DNA of 64,000 bases from Duganella sp. BJB480 (GTDB taxonomy: Bacteria; Pseudomonadota; Gammaproteobacteria; Burkholderiales; Burkholderiaceae_D): positions 124,001-188,000 of the forward strand of contig QVIN01000004.1 in NCBI GenBank assembly GCA_003416985.1, read 5' to 3'. Both the position numbers and the translations under genes were made by a program. Of the stretch, positions 16,701 to 24,606 are shown in pieces (the stretch's first letter is position 1; every line of letters begins with the position of its first letter). The notes below the pieces were generated by a model. It searched no databases. It saw only the letters and a program-made list of their open reading frames with translations, and had not been told where the DNA came from.

Positions 16701-16923
16701 TGATCTGCTCGGCCTCCTGCTTGATCCGTTGCGAGGTCTCCAGCTGCTTGCGCTGGCCGGTCACCACCACCACCTTTTCCGCCGGCATGTCCTGGGCGTC
16801 CGCCGGGGGGCTGGTCTGCGCCAGCGCGCCGCCGCTGTACATCAGCGCCAGCTGCGCCGCCGCGATCGCCAAGGCGGTCATCTTGATGGGTTTGCTGCTA
16901 CCCAGTGTCTCGATCTTCTTCAT
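13708..16923 (-). CDS. Large TonB-dependent receptor of the halogenase-associated type
   Basis: 1071 residues. The signal peptide ends in GGALAQ at about residue 36, the TonB-box-like EKVVVVTG at about 49-56 follows, then a plug (about 65-200, with EVLQRVVGVTMDR and VQIRGLSWG) and a long barrel ending in Phe (MGYHF). Receptors of this class carry oligosaccharides or other large ligands rather than ferric siderophores, and often adjoin flavin halogenase-family genes. Here the upstream genes on the same strand are an Ig-like lipoprotein (44 bp away) and a halogenase-family protein, so the three probably form one uptake and processing unit. Start supported by AGAGGAC. The ligand is unknown. Confidence 0.92.
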   Translation of the reverse strand: MKKIETLGSSKPIKMTALAIAAAQLALMYSGGALAQTSPPADAQDMPAEKVVVVTGQRKQLETSQRIKQEAEQIIDSVVADEAGKLPDKSITEVLQRVVGVTMDRNTSRTRSNAASNPLSYNVEGSGVQIRGLSWGSSTLNGREGFSAGWPGRELSWGDIPPELMAGVDVYKNPSSELIEGGISGQVNLRTRLPFDSKGQSGAFSASDSYTPFGKKNTPSFSGLYSNRWSTDMGEVGALIDVSYGKSAFRSDSYSLGAYYPLTKPVPGQTVWVPNGTSWGTGEGKSERAGVYAALQWKKNDKESSLTYFDSGFRSESVSSSIFSTASDGNSGLTPYDLTLTNAQYDANGMLQKGTLSYAGGLGRNQFATGGLSAGTSSSYDNAHGRTRDISWNFKWRMDERWTFQSDLQWVHATNGGDGNMINMGTFVPSMSFDLTTPRPTVSFDAAARAALADPANYFFNNLQPYLNKSKGDMYAWKGDAKFVFDSNVLRDLRFGVRLTKRSTSHAIGVGSGWYSLAEPWSVLQSPGVGRPPTAAEFGNSWQSRGNFGYLSDPRFAALAPVQQYAFPNFFNGRVGTPPTIVVPTMAAVRNYPAQDLALVAVKRLQCEDGNRLKNTNNDCSTQGSDWRPMKFSSDPADINPQNPLQGALSTASEDTQSLYGTLRFGFDDLKYPVEGNVGARVVRSSAQSHGYTVFNPQYSNTTNPSLPRFGVFNEPLDVKGSHVDVIPSLNIKVSLSDKLQSRLALSQGISRPGFDQLQEYVSLQQKVDNAIVNGISTVKSVSYVGTNSGNANLKPLKSNNFDLSLEWYPQSGQSLTAVVFYKKIKDIIMTDTYTRSIKDLAGNSQEFVITGPANAAKLWEGGIEIAGQTYLDKVPGLAGIPDWAKGFGVSANWTYLDGKQDLYHPYTAPYCPKSGGTDNMTNLYGCDTNGLPFKDLPVVNLSKHAFNLGLMYDRGPISARLAYSWRSRTLLATSAFGAGGGDAVSADPARLVNGVAPTDVGWGLPVWQEAVGQWDASLNYNFTANLWASASVSNLTQTVTRQTNQQFIGNTGRSWFDPGRSFKVAMGYHF

Positions 16924-16967
16924 TCTATTTGTCCTCTTGTCTTATGCCGTGATTGCGCGCCGCGCCG

Positions 16968-18242
16968 TCATTGGAAGGTGATGGCGCCGGTCAGCGTGAG
17001 CTTGGTGGTGAAGGTCAGCGCGGCCGCGCCCGGGGTCGACACCGAGGTGTTCACGCCCGCCGCCGAGAATTCGACCTTGGAGATCGGGTAGTCCTGCAGC
17101 TCGTTCCACAGGTCCAGGCCGGTCAGGCCGCACGATTCGTTGATCGTGAACTTGTCGCGCAGGCTGACGCTGTAGTCCGTGGCGGCGGCGGCGGTGGGCT
17201 TCACCACCGCGCGCAGCGTGACGTTGCAGGCCTTGCCATCTTTTAGCGCGAAGTGGCCGAGGGCCAGGTCGACATTGACCGCGTTGTTGCTGGTGCTAAA
17301 CCATTCGCTGTTCATCGCCATGTTGAACTTCACCGCCGCCTGGGCGTCGATGCGCAAGCCGGTCAGCGTGTCGCCGTTCGTGGCCAGGTCGGTCAGGGTG
17401 CCGGCGAACAGCTTGATGCCCCAATAAGCGCCCAGGCCGGCCGGGTCCTTCGGCTGGATATTGTAGAAATACGTGAAGCTGCCGCCATCGCTGGAGATCG
17501 AGCTGCCGCACCAGTTCGAGCCGCAATACCAGCCGTCCGCGCTGCTGCCCGAGTAGGGGTTGACCTTGCCGAGCTCCTTGGTTTGGCTGGTGTCCTTGTA
17601 GCCGGTCAGGAACGGCACGGCGGCCGCCTGTTCGGTGCCGATCGGAATATTCTTGACCGTCGCCGCCGCCGCAAAGATGTCGCTGCCGTCCTGCTTGGCG
17701 GTGACGACGCACAGGCCATTGCCGAGCTTGGACAGCGAGGTGCCGCTGACCGAACACACCGCCGGCGTGCTGGTCGTAAAGACCACGGGCTGCCCCGTGT
17801 TGGTGGCCGCGGCCAGCGTCACCGGCTGCGCGTCCAGCGCCTGCCAGCCGGGATTGCGGAAGGCCACCATCTGCGGCCGCTTGGGAATGACGAAGAGCTG
17901 GCTCTGCGAGGCCTTGGCGTAGCCCTGATAGCCGGGCTGGGTGGCGGTCACCGAGCACTCGCCCGCCACCAGCAGCGACACCGTGTCGCCGCTGACGGTG
18001 CACACCGTCGGCGTATTCGAGGTGAAGGTGATCGGTCCGCCGGAGCTGGCCGTCGCCACCAGCTTGGTGGTCGCGACGGCGGGCGGGATCCCGACGACCG
18101 CCCCGCCGGGAAAGTCGAACGCAACCGTCTGCACCGCGCCGCCGCTGCTGCCACTACCGCCGCCGCCGCCGCAACCGGCCAGCAGCGCGACGCCCGCCAG
18201 GCCGATGGCCGACAGCTGGAATCCTATCGCTTCTTTTATCAT
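16968..18242 (-). CDS. Lipoprotein with bacterial Ig-like repeats, unknown function
   Basis: 424 residues. Signal peptide with lipobox LLAGC, Cys24, followed by a Gly/Ser-rich linker GGGGGSGSSGG typical of surface-exposed lipoproteins. Two Ig-like repeats of about 85 residues cover roughly 38-205, recognisable from parallel phrases such as ITFTSNTPTVCTVSGD and VVFTTSTPAVCSVSGT. The C-terminal 210 residues are a separate domain with no family I recognise; it has several Cys (WYCGSNWCG) and many aromatic residues, as in a ligand- or sugar-binding beta-sandwich. It lies between the halogenase and the TonB receptor, so it may present ligand to the receptor. Strong AGGAGA before the ATG. Confidence 0.8.
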   Translation of the reverse strand: MIKEAIGFQLSAIGLAGVALLAGCGGGGGSGSSGGAVQTVAFDFPGGAVVGIPPAVATTKLVATASSGGPITFTSNTPTVCTVSGDTVSLLVAGECSVTATQPGYQGYAKASQSQLFVIPKRPQMVAFRNPGWQALDAQPVTLAAATNTGQPVVFTTSTPAVCSVSGTSLSKLGNGLCVVTAKQDGSDIFAAAATVKNIPIGTEQAAAVPFLTGYKDTSQTKELGKVNPYSGSSADGWYCGSNWCGSSISSDGGSFTYFYNIQPKDPAGLGAYWGIKLFAGTLTDLATNGDTLTGLRIDAQAAVKFNMAMNSEWFSTSNNAVNVDLALGHFALKDGKACNVTLRAVVKPTAAAATDYSVSLRDKFTINESCGLTGLDLWNELQDYPISKVEFSAAGVNTSVSTPGAAALTFTTKLTLTGAITFQ

Positions 18243-18378
18243 AATTATTGTCTCCTCTGAGGTACTTGCTTAAATGTCCCGCCGCCGCTTGCATCGACGA
18301 CCGGGAAAAACCGGACCGGCACGGCGGCTTCTGCGCGCCGCTCGTCCGATCGCTACGCTGCTTCGCGACGACGCCGCT

Positions 18379-19863
18379 TCAGCGCGCCACCATCCTGCGC
18401 AGATAGGCGTCGTGGGTGGGCATGGCCGCGACCACGGCGGCGATGGCCTCGCGCCGCTGGCGCAGGGCCTGCAACGCCTCGTCGCGCGGCAGCTCGGCCA
18501 GCGCCGGATCGGCGCGCTCCGGCCAGTGCCCCATGCCGGCGTGGATCGCCAGCCAGCTGTTGGCGTCGAAGCCTTCCCACTGGTACTGGTGCAGCACGCC
18601 GGCCTGGCGCCAGGCGTGGATCTTGAACTCCAGCGTTTCCGGCAGCGCCATGCCCGCCATGTCGCGCCACAGCCGGCTGTCGCGGCGCGCCGTGAGGCAG
18701 TAGTGCAGGATGATGAAATCGCGGATGCGCGCGAACTGGCGCGTCATGCCGGTGTTGTAGTCGCCGACCTCGGCCGCGGTGGGCGCGCCGCCCCGCTCCA
18801 GCAGCGGGATCAGGTGGCCCAGGCCGCTCTGGATCAGGAAGATGCTGGTCGACTCCAACGGCTCCAGGAAGCCCGACGCCAGGCCCAGCCCGACCACGTT
18901 GTGCACCCAGCAGCGCTGCCGGTGGCCGGTGGTGAAGCGCAGCAGGCGCGGCTCGGCCAGCGCCGGGCCGTCCAGCTGCGCCAGCAGTTGCTCGCGGGCG
19001 CGCTCCTCGTCGAGGTAGCGGCTGGCGAACACATGGCCGTTGCCGACCCGGTTGCTCAGCGGGATGCGCCAGGCCCAGCCCGCCTCCAGCGCGGTGGCGC
19101 GCGTGTACGGCGTCAGCGCGGTCCCGCTCGGTTCGCTGGGCACGGCCCAGGCGCGGTCCACCGGCAGCCAGTGGCTGAAGTCGACGAAGGGCTCGTCCAG
19201 GGTGCGGCCCAGCAGCAGCGAGGCGAAGCCGGAACAGTCGATGAACAGGTCGCCGGCCAGCTCGCGCCCATCGGCCAGCTTGAGGCTGGCCACGCCGCCG
19301 TCGGCGCGCCGCGCCACGTCGACGATGCGGCCCTCGGTGCGGCGCACGCCGCGTTTCAGCGCCAGCGCGCGCAGGAAACCGGCGTACAGCGCGGCGTCGA
19401 AATGGTAGGCATAGTTGAAAGGCTTGTTCTCTTCCGAGGCCAGGCCCTGGAAGCGGCCCTGGCTGGCCATCACGCTCGGCAGGCATTGCTCGCCCAGCGT
19501 GCCGAGGCCGGCGTCGCCCAGGCGGCGGAAGTGGCCCCACAGGGCGTCGGGTCCGCTCAGCTCGCCGAAGTCGCCGAAGGTGTGGAAATAGCTCTCGCCC
19601 TGGATGCGCCAGTCGCGAAATTCGATGCCCAGCTTGTAGGTGCCGTTGGTGGCACGCAGGAATTCCGCCTCATCGATGCCCACCAGCCGGTGGAAATGGC
19701 GGATCGACGGAAACGTGGCTTCGCCCACGCCGACGATGCCGATCTCCTCGGATTCGACCAGCTCCACGGTGCTGGCGGGCAGGGCGGTCGCCAGCGCCGT
19801 CGCGGCCATCCATCCGGCCGCGCCGCCACCGACGACCACGATACGTTTGTACGCGGTGTCCAT
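18379..19863 (-). CDS. Flavin-dependent tryptophan halogenase family protein
   Basis: 494 residues. FAD-binding GGGAAGW (12-18), the halogenase signature GWAWRIP (262-268, WxWxIP), Lys77 at the position of the catalytic Lys79 of PrnA, and E337-S338 in GFLEPLEST matching E346-S347. All active-site landmarks are thus present. Halogenases of this branch encoded beside TonB receptors in Caulobacter, Xanthomonas and Massilia relatives have mostly unknown substrates, and free tryptophan should not be assumed. It is the first gene of the leftward unit with the Ig-like lipoprotein and TonB receptor, separated by 136 bp from the former. No flavin reductase gene is adjacent. An inverted repeat lies upstream. 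Confidence 0.9.
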   Translation of the reverse strand: MDTAYKRIVVVGGGAAGWMAATALATALPASTVELVESEEIGIVGVGEATFPSIRHFHRLVGIDEAEFLRATNGTYKLGIEFRDWRIQGESYFHTFGDFGELSGPDALWGHFRRLGDAGLGTLGEQCLPSVMASQGRFQGLASEENKPFNYAYHFDAALYAGFLRALALKRGVRRTEGRIVDVARRADGGVASLKLADGRELAGDLFIDCSGFASLLLGRTLDEPFVDFSHWLPVDRAWAVPSEPSGTALTPYTRATALEAGWAWRIPLSNRVGNGHVFASRYLDEERAREQLLAQLDGPALAEPRLLRFTTGHRQRCWVHNVVGLGLASGFLEPLESTSIFLIQSGLGHLIPLLERGGAPTAAEVGDYNTGMTRQFARIRDFIILHYCLTARRDSRLWRDMAGMALPETLEFKIHAWRQAGVLHQYQWEGFDANSWLAIHAGMGHWPERADPALAELPRDEALQALRQRREAIAAVVAAMPTHDAYLRRMVAR

Positions 19864-19929
19864 GCATGTCCCCTCTAAGTCCGGCGCCTCAAGGCCTTTG
19901 CCATGGCCAGGGCGTCAGTTCTTTATATA

Positions 19930-19980
19930 TTGGAAACATCATTTTGAGAGATGATGCCTCCGGGGGACAATTCCAATAAT
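19930..19980 (-). promoter_or_regulatory. Inverted repeat upstream of the halogenase gene, possible operator
   Basis: TATTGGAA at 19930-19937 and TTCCAATA at 19973-19980 form perfect 8-bp arms 35 bp apart, enclosing a smaller hairpin CATCAT...ATGATG (19939-19958). It lies 67-117 bp before the halogenase start. A regulator dimer or looping pair could bind here. No known consensus is recognised. Confidence 0.35.
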
Positions 19981-20011
19981 TATCAAAACAACAGAGGAAA
20001 TTACGTAAATG

Positions 20012-20038
20012 AGGAAAGGGCCCCTTGCGGAGCCCTTG
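20012..20038 (-). terminator. Probable terminator after lipA
   Basis: On the minus strand AGGGCTCC and GGGGCCCT pair around GCAA (one mismatch), followed by a T-rich stretch TTTCCTCATTT. It begins four bases after the lipA stop. Confidence 0.65.
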
Positions 20039-20041
20039 TCA

Positions 20042-21028
20042 TCAGCCTGCGGCCAGGACGTTGTGCGCCTGCTCGTCCGCGTGGTACGAGGAGCGCACCA
20101 TGGCGCCGACCGCCGCGTGCTTGAAGCCCATCTTGTAGGCTTCCTCCTCGAACATCTTGAACACGTCCGGGTGCACGTAGCGGCGCACCGGCAGGTGGCT
20201 GTTGGACGGCGCCAGGTACTGGCCGATGGTCAGCATGTCGATATTGTGCTCGCGCATGTCGCGCATCACCTGCAGGATCTCTTCGTCGGTCTCGCCCAGG
20301 CCGACCATGATGCCGGACTTGGTCTTCACCTCGGGGTACAGCTCCTTGAATTCCTTCAGCAGCTGCAGCGAGTGCATGTAGTCCGACCCCGGACGCGCTT
20401 CCTTGTACAGGCGCGGCACGGTTTCCAGGTTGTGGTTCATCACGTCCGGCAGGCCGTCCTTGAAGATGTCCAGCGCCTTTTGCAGGCGGCCGCGGAAGTC
20501 CGGCACCAGCACTTCGATCTGGGTCTTGGCCGACAGCGCGCGGGTGTTCTGGATGCACTCGACAAAGTGGCCGGCGCCGCCGTCACGCAGGTCGTCGCGG
20601 TCCACCGAGGTGATCACCACGTAGCTCAGGCGCAGTTCGGCGATGGTCTTGGCCAGGTTGGCCGGCTCTTCCTTGTCCAGCGGATCCGGGCGGCCGTGGC
20701 CGACGTCGCAGAACGGGCAGCGGCGGGTGCACTTGTCGCCCATGATCATGAAGGTGGCCGTGCCCTTGCCGAAGCATTCGCCGATGTTCGGGCAGCTCGC
20801 CTCCTCGCACACGGTCACCAGCTTGTTCTCGCGCAGGATGTCCTTGATCTCGTAGAAGCGGGTCGACGCCGACGCCGCCTTGACGCGGATCCACTCCGGC
20901 TTTTTCAGCCGCTCAACCTGCTCGATCGGCACGATCTTGATCGGGATGCGCGCGGTCTTGCTGGCGCCTTTTTGCTTTTCGCTCGGGTTGTAGGCCGGGG
21001 CAACGCTGGTGGTGGTTTCAGAAGTCAT
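20042..21028 (-). CDS. lipA: Lipoyl synthase
   Basis: 328 residues. A radical SAM enzyme that inserts two sulfurs into octanoyl groups on lipoate-dependent proteins. Auxiliary cluster cysteines C74, C79 and C85 lie in [12 protein letters not shown], radical SAM cysteines C100, C104 and C107 in CTRRCPFC, and the C-terminal RSSYHADE supplies the serine ligand of the auxiliary cluster. Length is normal. It follows lipB by 31 bp on the same strand; together they make lipoate from octanoyl-ACP for pyruvate and 2-oxoglutarate dehydrogenases and the glycine cleavage system. Confidence 0.98.
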   Translation of the reverse strand: MTSETTTSVAPAYNPSEKQKGASKTARIPIKIVPIEQVERLKKPEWIRVKAASASTRFYEIKDILRENKLVTVCEEASCPNIGECFGKGTATFMIMGDKCTRRCPFCDVGHGRPDPLDKEEPANLAKTIAELRLSYVVITSVDRDDLRDGGAGHFVECIQNTRALSAKTQIEVLVPDFRGRLQKALDIFKDGLPDVMNHNLETVPRLYKEARPGSDYMHSLQLLKEFKELYPEVKTKSGIMVGLGETDEEILQVMRDMREHNIDMLTIGQYLAPSNSHLPVRRYVHPDVFKMFEEEAYKMGFKHAAVGAMVRSSYHADEQAHNVLAAG

Positions 21029-21059
21029 TTGGCTGCGTGCCCTCGCGGGCGAAGTTTGG

Positions 21060-21746
21060 TTATTCGTGTACTGCCGGTTCGGCCGCCTGCGCCAATACGC
21101 GGATCAGCTCCTCGGCCAGTTGCTGTTGCACGTCGGACAACACGGCGGTCGCGCCGACGCTGCGCATGTCGGTCGTTTCCAGCCCGGCATAGCCGCAGGG
21201 GTTGATCCAGGAAAACGGGGCCAGGTCCATCGCCACATTCAGCGACAGCCCGTGATAGGTGCAACCGTTGCCGCGCACTTTCAGGCCGAGCGCGGCGATC
21301 TTGGCGCCTTGCTTCGGTCCGCCGGCCATGTAGATGCCCGGCGCGCCCGCAACGCGCTCACCGGCAAGATTATACGCCCCTAACACGTTGATGATCGCCT
21401 GCTCGATTTTATTGACGAATTGCCGGGCGTACAGTTTGCCGCCCGGCTTGTTGCGGCGCAGGTCCATCAGCAGGTAGATCACCACCTGGCCGGGGCCGTG
21501 GTAGGTGACCTCGCCGCCACGGTCGGTCTGCACCACCGGGATGGCGGACGCGCCCGCCAGCAGGTGGCCACGGTCGGCGCCCAGGCCCAGCGTGAACACG
21601 GGCGGATGCTCGACGATCCACAGTTCGTCGCGGGTGTCCGGCGTGCGCGCGTCGGTGAAGGCGCGCATCGCGGCGAACGTGCTGTCATAGTCGGAAAGGC
21701 CGAGGTGGCGGATCAGCGCCGGCTCGGTGGAGGTAGGGGACGTCAT
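21060..21746 (-). CDS. lipB: Octanoyltransferase LipB
   Basis: 228 residues. Moves the octanoyl group from acyl carrier protein to the lipoyl domains of target enzymes. The motif [12 protein letters not shown] (76-87), Lys149 in [10 protein letters not shown] and the catalytic Cys184 in INPCGYAG match the Lys/Cys dyad of E. coli K135/C169, with one extra residue between them. Start chosen at MTSPTSTEP; the frame is open upstream into the GST gene but has no homology there. Only 14 bp separate it from the upstream GST gene, so the three leftward genes may be one transcript. Confidence 0.96.
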   Translation of the reverse strand: MTSPTSTEPALIRHLGLSDYDSTFAAMRAFTDARTPDTRDELWIVEHPPVFTLGLGADRGHLLAGASAIPVVQTDRGGEVTYHGPGQVVIYLLMDLRRNKPGGKLYARQFVNKIEQAIINVLGAYNLAGERVAGAPGIYMAGGPKQGAKIAALGLKVRGNGCTYHGLSLNVAMDLAPFSWINPCGYAGLETTDMRSVGATAVLSDVQQQLAEELIRVLAQAAEPAVHE

Positions 21747-21760
21747 CCCGACATTATAAA

Positions 21761-22390
21761 TCAGCCCGGCTGGTGACGCTCCAGCCATTGCTGGACGGAT
21801 GGGCGCCGCCACTGGCCTGCGGCGTAGTCCTTGAGCTTTTGCGGCACCTCGTCGCCGTTGAGGATCAGGCGGTTGAGCATCAGCGCCAGATCGACATCGG
21901 CCAGCGACCAGTCGCCGAACAGGTTGGGGCTGCCTTCGCGCACGAACTGGTTGGCGGCGTGGATCAGCTTGTCGGCGGCGGCCTGGCCGGCCTCGCTCAG
22001 CGGCTGGCTGGCCTTGCCGAAAAATACGGTTTCCGTGTCGCGCTCGGCGCGCACCGGCAGCAGGTCGCTGCGCAGCCAGGCCTGGATCTGCCGCGCCTGG
22101 GCCCGCTGGCGCCGGTCCTTCGGATACAGCGCGATGTATTCCGGCGCCGGGAAGCTCTCGTCCAGGTATTCGGTGATGGCGGTCGACTCGGTCAGCACAA
22201 AATCGCCCTCGACCAGCGCCGGCACCCGGGCGGTCAGCGCGCGGGTTGCGTAGGCGCTCAGTTTCTGCTGGCCGGCCTCCAGGTCCACCGTCTTGACGGT
22301 GAACGGCAAGCCTTTTTCGGTCAGCGCGACAAAGGCGGACATGGCGTAAGGGCTGGTGAACAGGCTGTCGACGTACAGTTCAAAAGGCAT
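21761..22390 (-). CDS. yfcF: Glutathione S-transferase, YfcF-like
   Basis: 209 residues with an N-terminal thioredoxin-like GST domain (about 1-80) and a helical C-terminal domain. Phrases such as [40 protein letters not shown] and [17 protein letters not shown] text match E. coli YfcF closely; that protein has glutathione transferase and peroxidase activity and helps in oxidative stress. Start chosen at MPFELYV as in the family. It is divergent from a LysR-type regulator across a 122-bp AT-rich gap, the usual arrangement for a target of that regulator, and the gap also holds three DnaA-box sequences. Confidence 0.88.
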   Translation of the reverse strand: MPFELYVDSLFTSPYAMSAFVALTEKGLPFTVKTVDLEAGQQKLSAYATRALTARVPALVEGDFVLTESTAITEYLDESFPAPEYIALYPKDRRQRAQARQIQAWLRSDLLPVRAERDTETVFFGKASQPLSEAGQAAADKLIHAANQFVREGSPNLFGDWSLADVDLALMLNRLILNGDEVPQKLKDYAAGQWRRPSVQQWLERHQPG

Positions 22391-22412
22391 GGCGGCTCCG
22401 GCTAGAGTAGAT

Positions 22413-22499
22413 TTATTCACATGGTAAGCCTTGCCGTAGCGCCTGTATAACGTTATATTTTCGTGATTCTAGCTAATTTTATTCACATAGTTATCCACA
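22413..22499 (+). promoter_or_regulatory. Three perfect DnaA-box sequences in the yfcF/lysR intergenic region
   Basis: TTATTCACA at 22413-22421 and 22479-22487 and TTATCCACA at 22491-22499 all match TTATNCACA in the same orientation; the last two start 12 bp apart. Between them a 12-bp palindrome TATAACGTTATA (22446-22457) can act as a -10 element in both directions. DnaA could control either gene or be titrated here. Confidence 0.6.
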
Positions 22500-22512
22500 G
22501 CATGCCGACCTG

Positions 22513-23412
22513 ATGAGCGCCAGCCGCCGCCTGCCCAATTTTTCCGCACTGCGCGCCTTCGAGGCGGCGGCACGCCACGAGAACTTCTCGCGGGCGGCGG
22601 AGGAGTTGCATCTGACGCATGGCGCGATCAGCCATCAGGTGCGCGCTTTGGAGGAGGAATTGGGCCGGCCGCTGTTCGTGCGCCACGGCCGGCAGGTGAA
22701 AATAACTAGCGATGCGCTGAAATTTGCCCAGTTTTTAGGCAAGTCTTTCGGGGATATCGCCGCCGCGGCGGACGCCATGCGGGCCTCCGCCGTCAACCAG
22801 CGGCTGACGATTTCATCGATTCCATCGTTCGCCGCGCGCTGGCTGGCGCCCCGGCTGGGCCGCTTCATCGAGCTGTACCCGGACATCGAGGTGGTGCTGC
22901 AATCGAGCGGCCAGCTGCAGGACCTGGCGCGCGACGGCATCGATGTCGGCATCCGCTTCGGGCGCGGCAACTATCCGGGGCTGGTGGTGCAGCGGCTGAT
23001 GGGCGATGTCTACTATCCGGTAGTGAGTCCCCACTATCGCGGCGGACAGCTGCCCGCCGCGCCGCAGGAGCTGAGCCGGCACACGCTGCTGCGCTCGGTG
23101 GAGCCGTGGTCGCCGTGGCTGCGCGCGGCCGGGGTCGACATGGCCGAGCCGTCCGGCGGCTTGATGTTCGAGGATTTGTCGATGCTGATACGCTCCGCCG
23201 CCGACGGCAACGGGGTGGCGCTGGTGCGCCATGTGGTGGCGATGCAGGAGATCGCCTCCGGGCAGCTGCGGCGGCTGTTCGACACCGCCACGCCGTGCCC
23301 GGACGAGTATTTCTTCGTCTCGCCGCCCGGCGCGGCCGGCAGGCCGCAGGTGCAGGCCTTCCGCGACTGGCTGCTGGAAGAGATTGCCGCCTTCCAGCGC
23401 CAGCAAGCGTGA
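22513..23412 (+). CDS. LysR family transcriptional regulator, GcvA-like
   Basis: 299 residues: winged helix-turn-helix at about 8-66 (ALRAFEAAARHENFSRAAEE, HLTHGAISHQVRALEEELG) and an effector domain from about 92. The style of the HTH and the phrase SIPSFAARWLAPRLGRF are those of the GcvA/AmpR-like branch. It is divergent from the YfcF-like GST gene, so that gene is the likely target, with an unknown effector. The stop lies directly against the convergent ybeD stop. Three DnaA-box sequences sit 14-100 bp before the start, which is unusual for a LysR promoter. Confidence 0.92.
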   Translation: MSASRRLPNFSALRAFEAAARHENFSRAAEELHLTHGAISHQVRALEEELGRPLFVRHGRQVKITSDALKFAQFLGKSFGDIAAAADAMRASAVNQRLTISSIPSFAARWLAPRLGRFIELYPDIEVVLQSSGQLQDLARDGIDVGIRFGRGNYPGLVVQRLMGDVYYPVVSPHYRGGQLPAAPQELSRHTLLRSVEPWSPWLRAAGVDMAEPSGGLMFEDLSMLIRSAADGNGVALVRHVVAMQEIASGQLRRLFDTATPCPDEYFFVSPPGAAGRPQVQAFRDWLLEEIAAFQRQQA

Positions 23413-23694
23413 TTACATGACGATTTTGACCATCGGGTGGGCCGACAGCTCGGAATACAGCGCGTCGAGCTGCTCGCGGCTGATGGCGCGCACCACCACG
23501 GTCAGGCCGGTGTAGTTGCCCTTGGCCGAAGGACGCACTTCCATTTTGCCTTCATGGAAATCCTTGTCATGCTTTTGCACCACCAGCACGATGGTCGGGG
23601 CGAAATCGATATGAGTCGGGCCCATCACCTTGATCGGGAAGTCGCTCGGGTACTCGATGAGGGACTCTGACGGCGGGATCGCTTGCATATTCAT
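23413..23694 (-). CDS. ybeD: YbeD family protein (DUF493)
   Basis: 93 residues. A small cytoplasmic ferredoxin-like-fold protein; the family signature YPSDFPIKVMG lies near the N-terminus and the C-terminus ends in the strand VKIVM. In many proteobacteria it stands just upstream of lipB-lipA, and it has been proposed to help lipoate or stress regulation; its true function is unsettled. Here the lysR and GST genes separate it from lipB. Two in-frame ATGs (23694 and 23688) and a TTG (23703) compete; the ATG at 23694 is used, though 23688 has the better-spaced GGA. Confidence 0.88.
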   Translation of the reverse strand: MNMQAIPPSESLIEYPSDFPIKVMGPTHIDFAPTIVLVVQKHDKDFHEGKMEVRPSAKGNYTGLTVVVRAISREQLDALYSELSAHPMVKIVM

Positions 23695-23701
23695 TCCAAT
23701 C

Positions 23702-23739
23702 AAAAAAGAAAACCGGCGGCGCCAACACGGCGCCCCCGG
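23702..23739 (-). terminator. Rho-independent terminator of the YjfK/YjfJ-like operon
   Basis: On the minus strand CCGGGGGCGCC and GGCGCCGCCGG pair around GTGTT, followed by TTTTCTTTTTTG. It stands 28 bp after the stop of the coiled-coil gene and just upstream of ybeD. Confidence 0.85.
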
Positions 23740-23767
23740 CCTCTATTGTAGCTAATTCAGCGCGGGC

Positions 23768-24580
23768 TTATGCTTTGCCCAGCGCCAAAGTGGCCGGCTC
23801 CTGCGGCGCGGCCAGCTGCGCCTGCTGCTGGCCGGACAGCCGCTGCAGCCGCGCCAGCGCCGATTCGTTGGCGATGCCCGGCTGGCTGACCGACTTGCGG
23901 ATCGCCTCCAGCTCGGCCGCCTGCTCGTACGGACGCTGGCCGATGTCGGTGACGATCTTCATGCCGGCCGCCTCGTTGCTGATGGCCTGGGCGCGGCGGG
24001 TCAGCGCGTTCAGCGCGCTGGAGTTGCCCTTCATGCCGGACAGCCCGGCCAGCTGGCTCTGGCGCTCGGCGCGCAGGTTCTGCAGGTCCTGCTGCGCGCG
24101 GGCCGAGGCCAGCGCCTGCATCGCCTTCTTGGCCGCCGAATCGAAGTCCGCCAGCTGCTTGGACAGCGCGTCGACGATGGTCTGCAGCTCCTGCATGTAC
24201 TGGCGGGCGTCGGCCTCCTCCTGCAATTCCTGCGGCATGCGCGCCTTGTTCGCCTCCAGCTCGTCGCAGAACAGGGTGATGGTCGCCTCCGAGATCTTGC
24301 CGGCGGCCAGGCGCTCGGCCAGCGTGCCGGCGGCCTGCTCGTCGGTGGCGATCAGCTGGCGCAGCTGGACCACGTCGGCCGCCTCCTTGTCGAAGGAGCC
24401 GCGGGCGGCGGCCAGTTTTTGTGCGGTCAGGCGCAGGCTGTCGGCCAGCCGGTCGCGGTCGGCCTCGGTGGCCGTTTCCGGATCAAAATTGGCGATCGCT
24501 TCGGAAACACGGTCGCCCAGCGCGCCAAAATGTTTGGAAATCAAGCGCGCGGTCAAACCCCAGCCATTCAAGTTGCTCAT
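23768..24580 (-). CDS. Coiled-coil protein, YjfJ/PspA-like
   Basis: 270 residues, predicted almost wholly helical, with long heptad-rich coiled coils over about 45-240 and no signal or membrane segment. The layout and the C-terminal ALARLQRLSGQQQ recall E. coli YjfJ, a PspA/IM30 relative, but the similarity is low and the start MSNLNGWGLTARL differs, so the assignment rests largely on the neighbour, a YjfK homologue. PspA-type proteins polymerise on and protect the inner membrane. Start chosen with AAGGAC upstream; an in-frame extension to 24610 lacks support. Last gene of a three-gene unit that ends at a strong terminator. Confidence 0.65.
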   Translation of the reverse strand: MSNLNGWGLTARLISKHFGALGDRVSEAIANFDPETATEADRDRLADSLRLTAQKLAAARGSFDKEAADVVQLRQLIATDEQAAGTLAERLAAGKISEATITLFCDELEANKARMPQELQEEADARQYMQELQTIVDALSKQLADFDSAAKKAMQALASARAQQDLQNLRAERQSQLAGLSGMKGNSSALNALTRRAQAISNEAAGMKIVTDIGQRPYEQAAELEAIRKSVSQPGIANESALARLQRLSGQQQAQLAAPQEPATLALGKA

Positions 24581-24606
24581 GTCAGTCGTCCTTAAAAAGT
24601 TGCGCG

